In this document: in pieces, positions 63,695 through 64,000 of the stretch
Numbering within the stretch: position 1 is the stretch's first letter
How the letters are laid out: the number at the start of each line of letters is the position of its first letter
Assembly (NCBI GenBank): GCA_039090855.1
Contig: CM077022.1
Location: 75,416,971-75,480,970 of the forward strand
Length of the DNA: 64,000 nt
Direction of reading: 5' to 3'
DNA from: Macrothele yani
Taxonomy: Eukaryota; Arthropoda; Arachnida; Araneae; Macrothelidae
The notes under the pieces: model-generated
Told to the model about the DNA's origin: nothing
Database searches by the model: none
What the model saw: only the letters and a program-made list of their open reading frames with translations
Made by a program: the position numbers and the translations under genes

Positions 63695-64000
63695 CAATTA
63701 ATGTATTCCCAATGTTGAAAATTTGCACATCGATAAAACTTACTTTAAGTTATACCATGGGATATTTAACACTTGTTAAAATATAACCATAATTAAACAA
63801 TCCAACATTTGTTTGTCTATTGACGTCATCAATGTACAGGTCGCGCCAACTATTAACAGGTCTGAACATTACTCAAAGAAAAATGATTGATTTTTAATAT
63901 AATTATGGTTATGTTTTAGCAAGTATTAAGTATGCCATGCTATAACTTAAAATTAGTTTTATCGATGTGCAAATTTTCATCCTTGGGAATACATTAATTG
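63695..64000. mobile_element. 306-bp inverted-repeat element reaching the window end
   Basis: 'caattaatgtattccc' at 63695 is exactly complementary to the final 'gggaatacattaattg'. Arms of about 105 bp pair at roughly 85 percent, including 'aaatttgcacatcgataaaa'. It is probably a MITE; the right border and target duplication may lie beyond 64000. Confidence 0.75.

Noticed and set aside
1..64000. An operon, phage or bacterial defence system
   Set aside because: There are no clustered co-directional genes, ribosome binding sites or prokaryotic families; all coding sequence fits eukaryotic transposons or a spliced exon.

Overview
The window looks like AT-rich nuclear DNA of an animal, most likely an invertebrate, made almost entirely of transposable elements. 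I see no bacterial or phage gene organisation. RTE-type non-LTR retrotransposons, Penelope-like elements, Tc1/mariner and hAT transposons, a Helitron and tRNA-derived SINEs occur together, with one plausible spliced host exon. An arthropod, possibly a chelicerate, is my best guess from the style of the Tc1 and RTE proteins. That guess is weak and rests on recall of families, not on a search.

Layout. 1-2.5 kb: 3' two thirds of an RTE-like LINE (endonuclease end plus reverse transcriptase). 4.2-4.5 kb: a BTB/POZ exon on the minus strand with good splice signals, the only strong host-gene candidate. 5.8-7.7 kb: inverted 0.19-kb arms around a Penelope-like RT fragment. 8.05-12.35 kb: two Tc1-like elements, the second with an open transposase frame and all three catalytic acidic residues. 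12.4-18.1 kb: LINE remnants, small fold-back insertions, a SINE and decayed Tc1 relics. 18.9-22.0 kb: a Tc1 element with 36-residue D-to-E spacing and two long near-perfect palindromes. 22.2-23.8 kb: an array of about 150-bp monomers, seen again at 46.3 and 58.1 kb. 24-31 kb: SINEs, a Tc1 element and a non-autonomous Helitron. 31.4-34.0 kb: a Penelope-like element with inverted terminal repeats carrying hammerhead-ribozyme-like motifs, nested in a long-arm MITE, then a pogo/Tigger-like element. 35-38.6 kb: a long inverted repeat and an RTE copy rearranged by apparent twin priming. 40-46.2 kb: SINEs and two more Tc1 elements. 46.9-53 kb: nested hAT elements, including a broken ZMYM1-like hAT transposase. 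53.4-55.3 kb: a long RTE copy ending in a snap-back inverted duplication. 55.4-57.9 kb and 60.8-62.7 kb: two copies of a non-autonomous hAT family with 8-bp target duplications, each holding other insertions. 62.8-64.0 kb: two MITE-like inverted-repeat elements, the last reaching the window end.

How the parts relate. The non-autonomous elements (SINEs, hAT derivatives, Helitron, MITEs) would depend on enzymes encoded elsewhere. Only the Tc1 frame at 11.07-12.10 kb looks able to give a full transposase here. Insertion order can be read from target-site duplications: for example SINE into mariner, Penelope element into MITE, Tc1 and a second SINE family into a hAT, and a minisatellite-bearing hAT into another hAT. 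The recurring theme is inverted architecture at retroelement insertions: inverted terminal repeats with ribozyme-like cores, twin priming and snap-back. All family calls come from reading motifs by eye; no database search was run.
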